Of a DNA stretch of 14,214 bases, positions 13,532 to 14,214 are shown one piece after another. Source of the DNA: Streptosporangiaceae bacterium (GTDB taxonomy: Bacteria; Actinomycetota; Actinomycetes; Streptosporangiales; Streptosporangiaceae). Numbering within the stretch: the stretch's first letter is position 1; every line of letters begins with the position of its first letter. Below the pieces are notes generated by a model, which saw only the letters and a program-made list of their open reading frames with translations, was not told the DNA's origin and made no database searches. Location: NCBI GenBank assembly GCA_030045215.1, contig JASIBJ010000401.1:1-14214 (forward strand), read 5' to 3'. A program made the translations under genes and the position numbers.

Positions 13532-14214
13532 GACGTCTGCTCCGGGCTGTACACGAACCTGGTCAGGTCCTCGACCGGCTCGGCCGGCGCCGCCCGCGCA
13601 GCCGTGATCGCCTTATCGATCTCGCCGGTCAGCTCGTCGCTCATAGCCTGGAAGTCGGCGTCGCTCAGCTCGCCGCTGTCCCGCATCCGGGCGGCCAGCA
13701 GGTCGATTGGGTCCCGCTTTTTCCACTCCTCGACCTCGGCCTTGTCCCGGTACAGCTCCGGGTCATACATTGAGTGGGCCCGGAACCGGTAGGTCCGCAG
13801 CTCGAGGAAGTGGGGCCCGCCGCCCTCCCGGATAGCCTCGGCCGCACTGCGGGCGGCGTGCTCGACGGCGAGCGCGTCCATTCCGTCCACAGGCCAGGCC
13901 GGCATGCCGTAACTCCCGGCCCGCAGCGCCAGATCGGTCTGCGCCTGAGCGCGCTCCAGCGCGGTGCCCATTGCGTACAGGTTGTTCTCGCAGCAGAACA
14001 GCACCGGCAGCTGCCACAGCGCGGCCAGGTTCATGCACTCATGAAACTCCCCCTCGGCGACCGCGCCGTCGCCGAAGAAGCACGCCGTCACCCGCTGGTC
14101 ACCCCGGAGCTTGTCCGCCAGCGCGACACCTACTGCCAGCGGCAGCCCGCCGCCGACAATGGCGTTCCCCCCGTAGAACCGGCGGGACACGTCGAACAGG
14201 TGCATCGATCCGCC
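13528..14214 (-). CDS. 2-oxo acid dehydrogenase E1 component, alpha subunit (5' end beyond window)
   Basis: Open through the right edge; the visible part begins GGSMHLFD, an internal conserved motif, so about 100 N-terminal residues lie outside. The first in-window ATG at 14205 is that internal Met, not a start. The thiamine diphosphate/Mg motif runs from [20 protein letters not shown] to CCENN (GDG and NN about 27 residues apart). [19 protein letters not shown] followed by [11 protein letters not shown] is the pyruvate/acetoin-type substrate and phosphorylation-loop region rather than the branched-chain pattern. It forms an alpha2beta2 E1 with the next gene, to which it is coupled by ATGA. 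Confidence 0.95.
   Translation of the reverse strand, partial: GGSMHLFDVSRRFYGGNAIVGGGLPLAVGVALADKLRGDQRVTACFFGDGAVAEGEFHECMNLAALWQLPVLFCCENNLYAMGTALERAQAQTDLALRAGSYGMPAWPVDGMDALAVEHAARSAAEAIREGGGPHFLELRTYRFRAHSMYDPELYRDKAEVEEWKKRDPIDLLAARMRDSGELSDADFQAMSDELTGEIDKAITAARAAPAEPVEDLTRFVYSPEQTS

Overview
The window reads as high-GC actinomycete chromosome. It encodes a WhiB-family Fe-S regulator and a mycothiol-dependent maleylpyruvate-isomerase-type enzyme, both essentially actinobacterial, and codon third positions are strongly G/C. I see no rRNA, tRNA, transposase, integrase or CRISPR array. Genus cannot be fixed from the sequence alone; a soil actinomycete of the Streptosporangiales/Frankiales kind is a guess.

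Layout. 1-477 (+) is the C-terminal end of a DHA2-type MFS exporter. It converges on a DUF899 thioredoxin-like gene (731-1441, -). A largely gene-free tract of about 800 bp follows, then a mycothiol-dependent DinB-like/maleylpyruvate isomerase family gene (2253-3032, +). From 6341 down to about 3335 the minus strand holds a large HAD phosphatase plus HerA/DUF87-like ATPase fusion, then a tightly packed set: whiB, half a STAS domain, a 50-aa ORF and a 61-aa ORF, with overlapping or nearly abutting stops and starts. 6723-8194 (+) carries small poorly known ORFs, one ending in a DUF7455-like Cys/His motif. A dienelactone-hydrolase-family gene (8735-9409, -) is followed by a LuxR-type HTH-only ORF (8385-8726, -). 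Divergent from these is a fluoroacetate/haloacetate dehalogenase-like alpha/beta hydrolase (9821-10735, +). The shared upstream region contains a perfect 10-bp inverted repeat.

The right end (14214 to 10916, -) is a clear operon for a 2-oxo acid dehydrogenase complex: E1alpha (5' end outside the window), E1beta, a lipoyl E2 with two tandem subunit-binding domains, and a dedicated acyl carrier protein. E1alpha/E1beta and E2/ACP are joined by ATGA stop/start overlaps, and E1beta and E2 are 1 nt apart. A strong GC hairpin follows the ACP. No E3 (dihydrolipoamide dehydrogenase) lies in the window, so the complex would use an E3 from elsewhere.

The most unusual items are the ACP built into an E1-E2 operon, the two peripheral-subunit-binding domains in E2, the HAD-HerA fusion beside a whiB micro-operon, and the complete fluoroacetate-dehalogenase residue set in the alpha/beta hydrolase.
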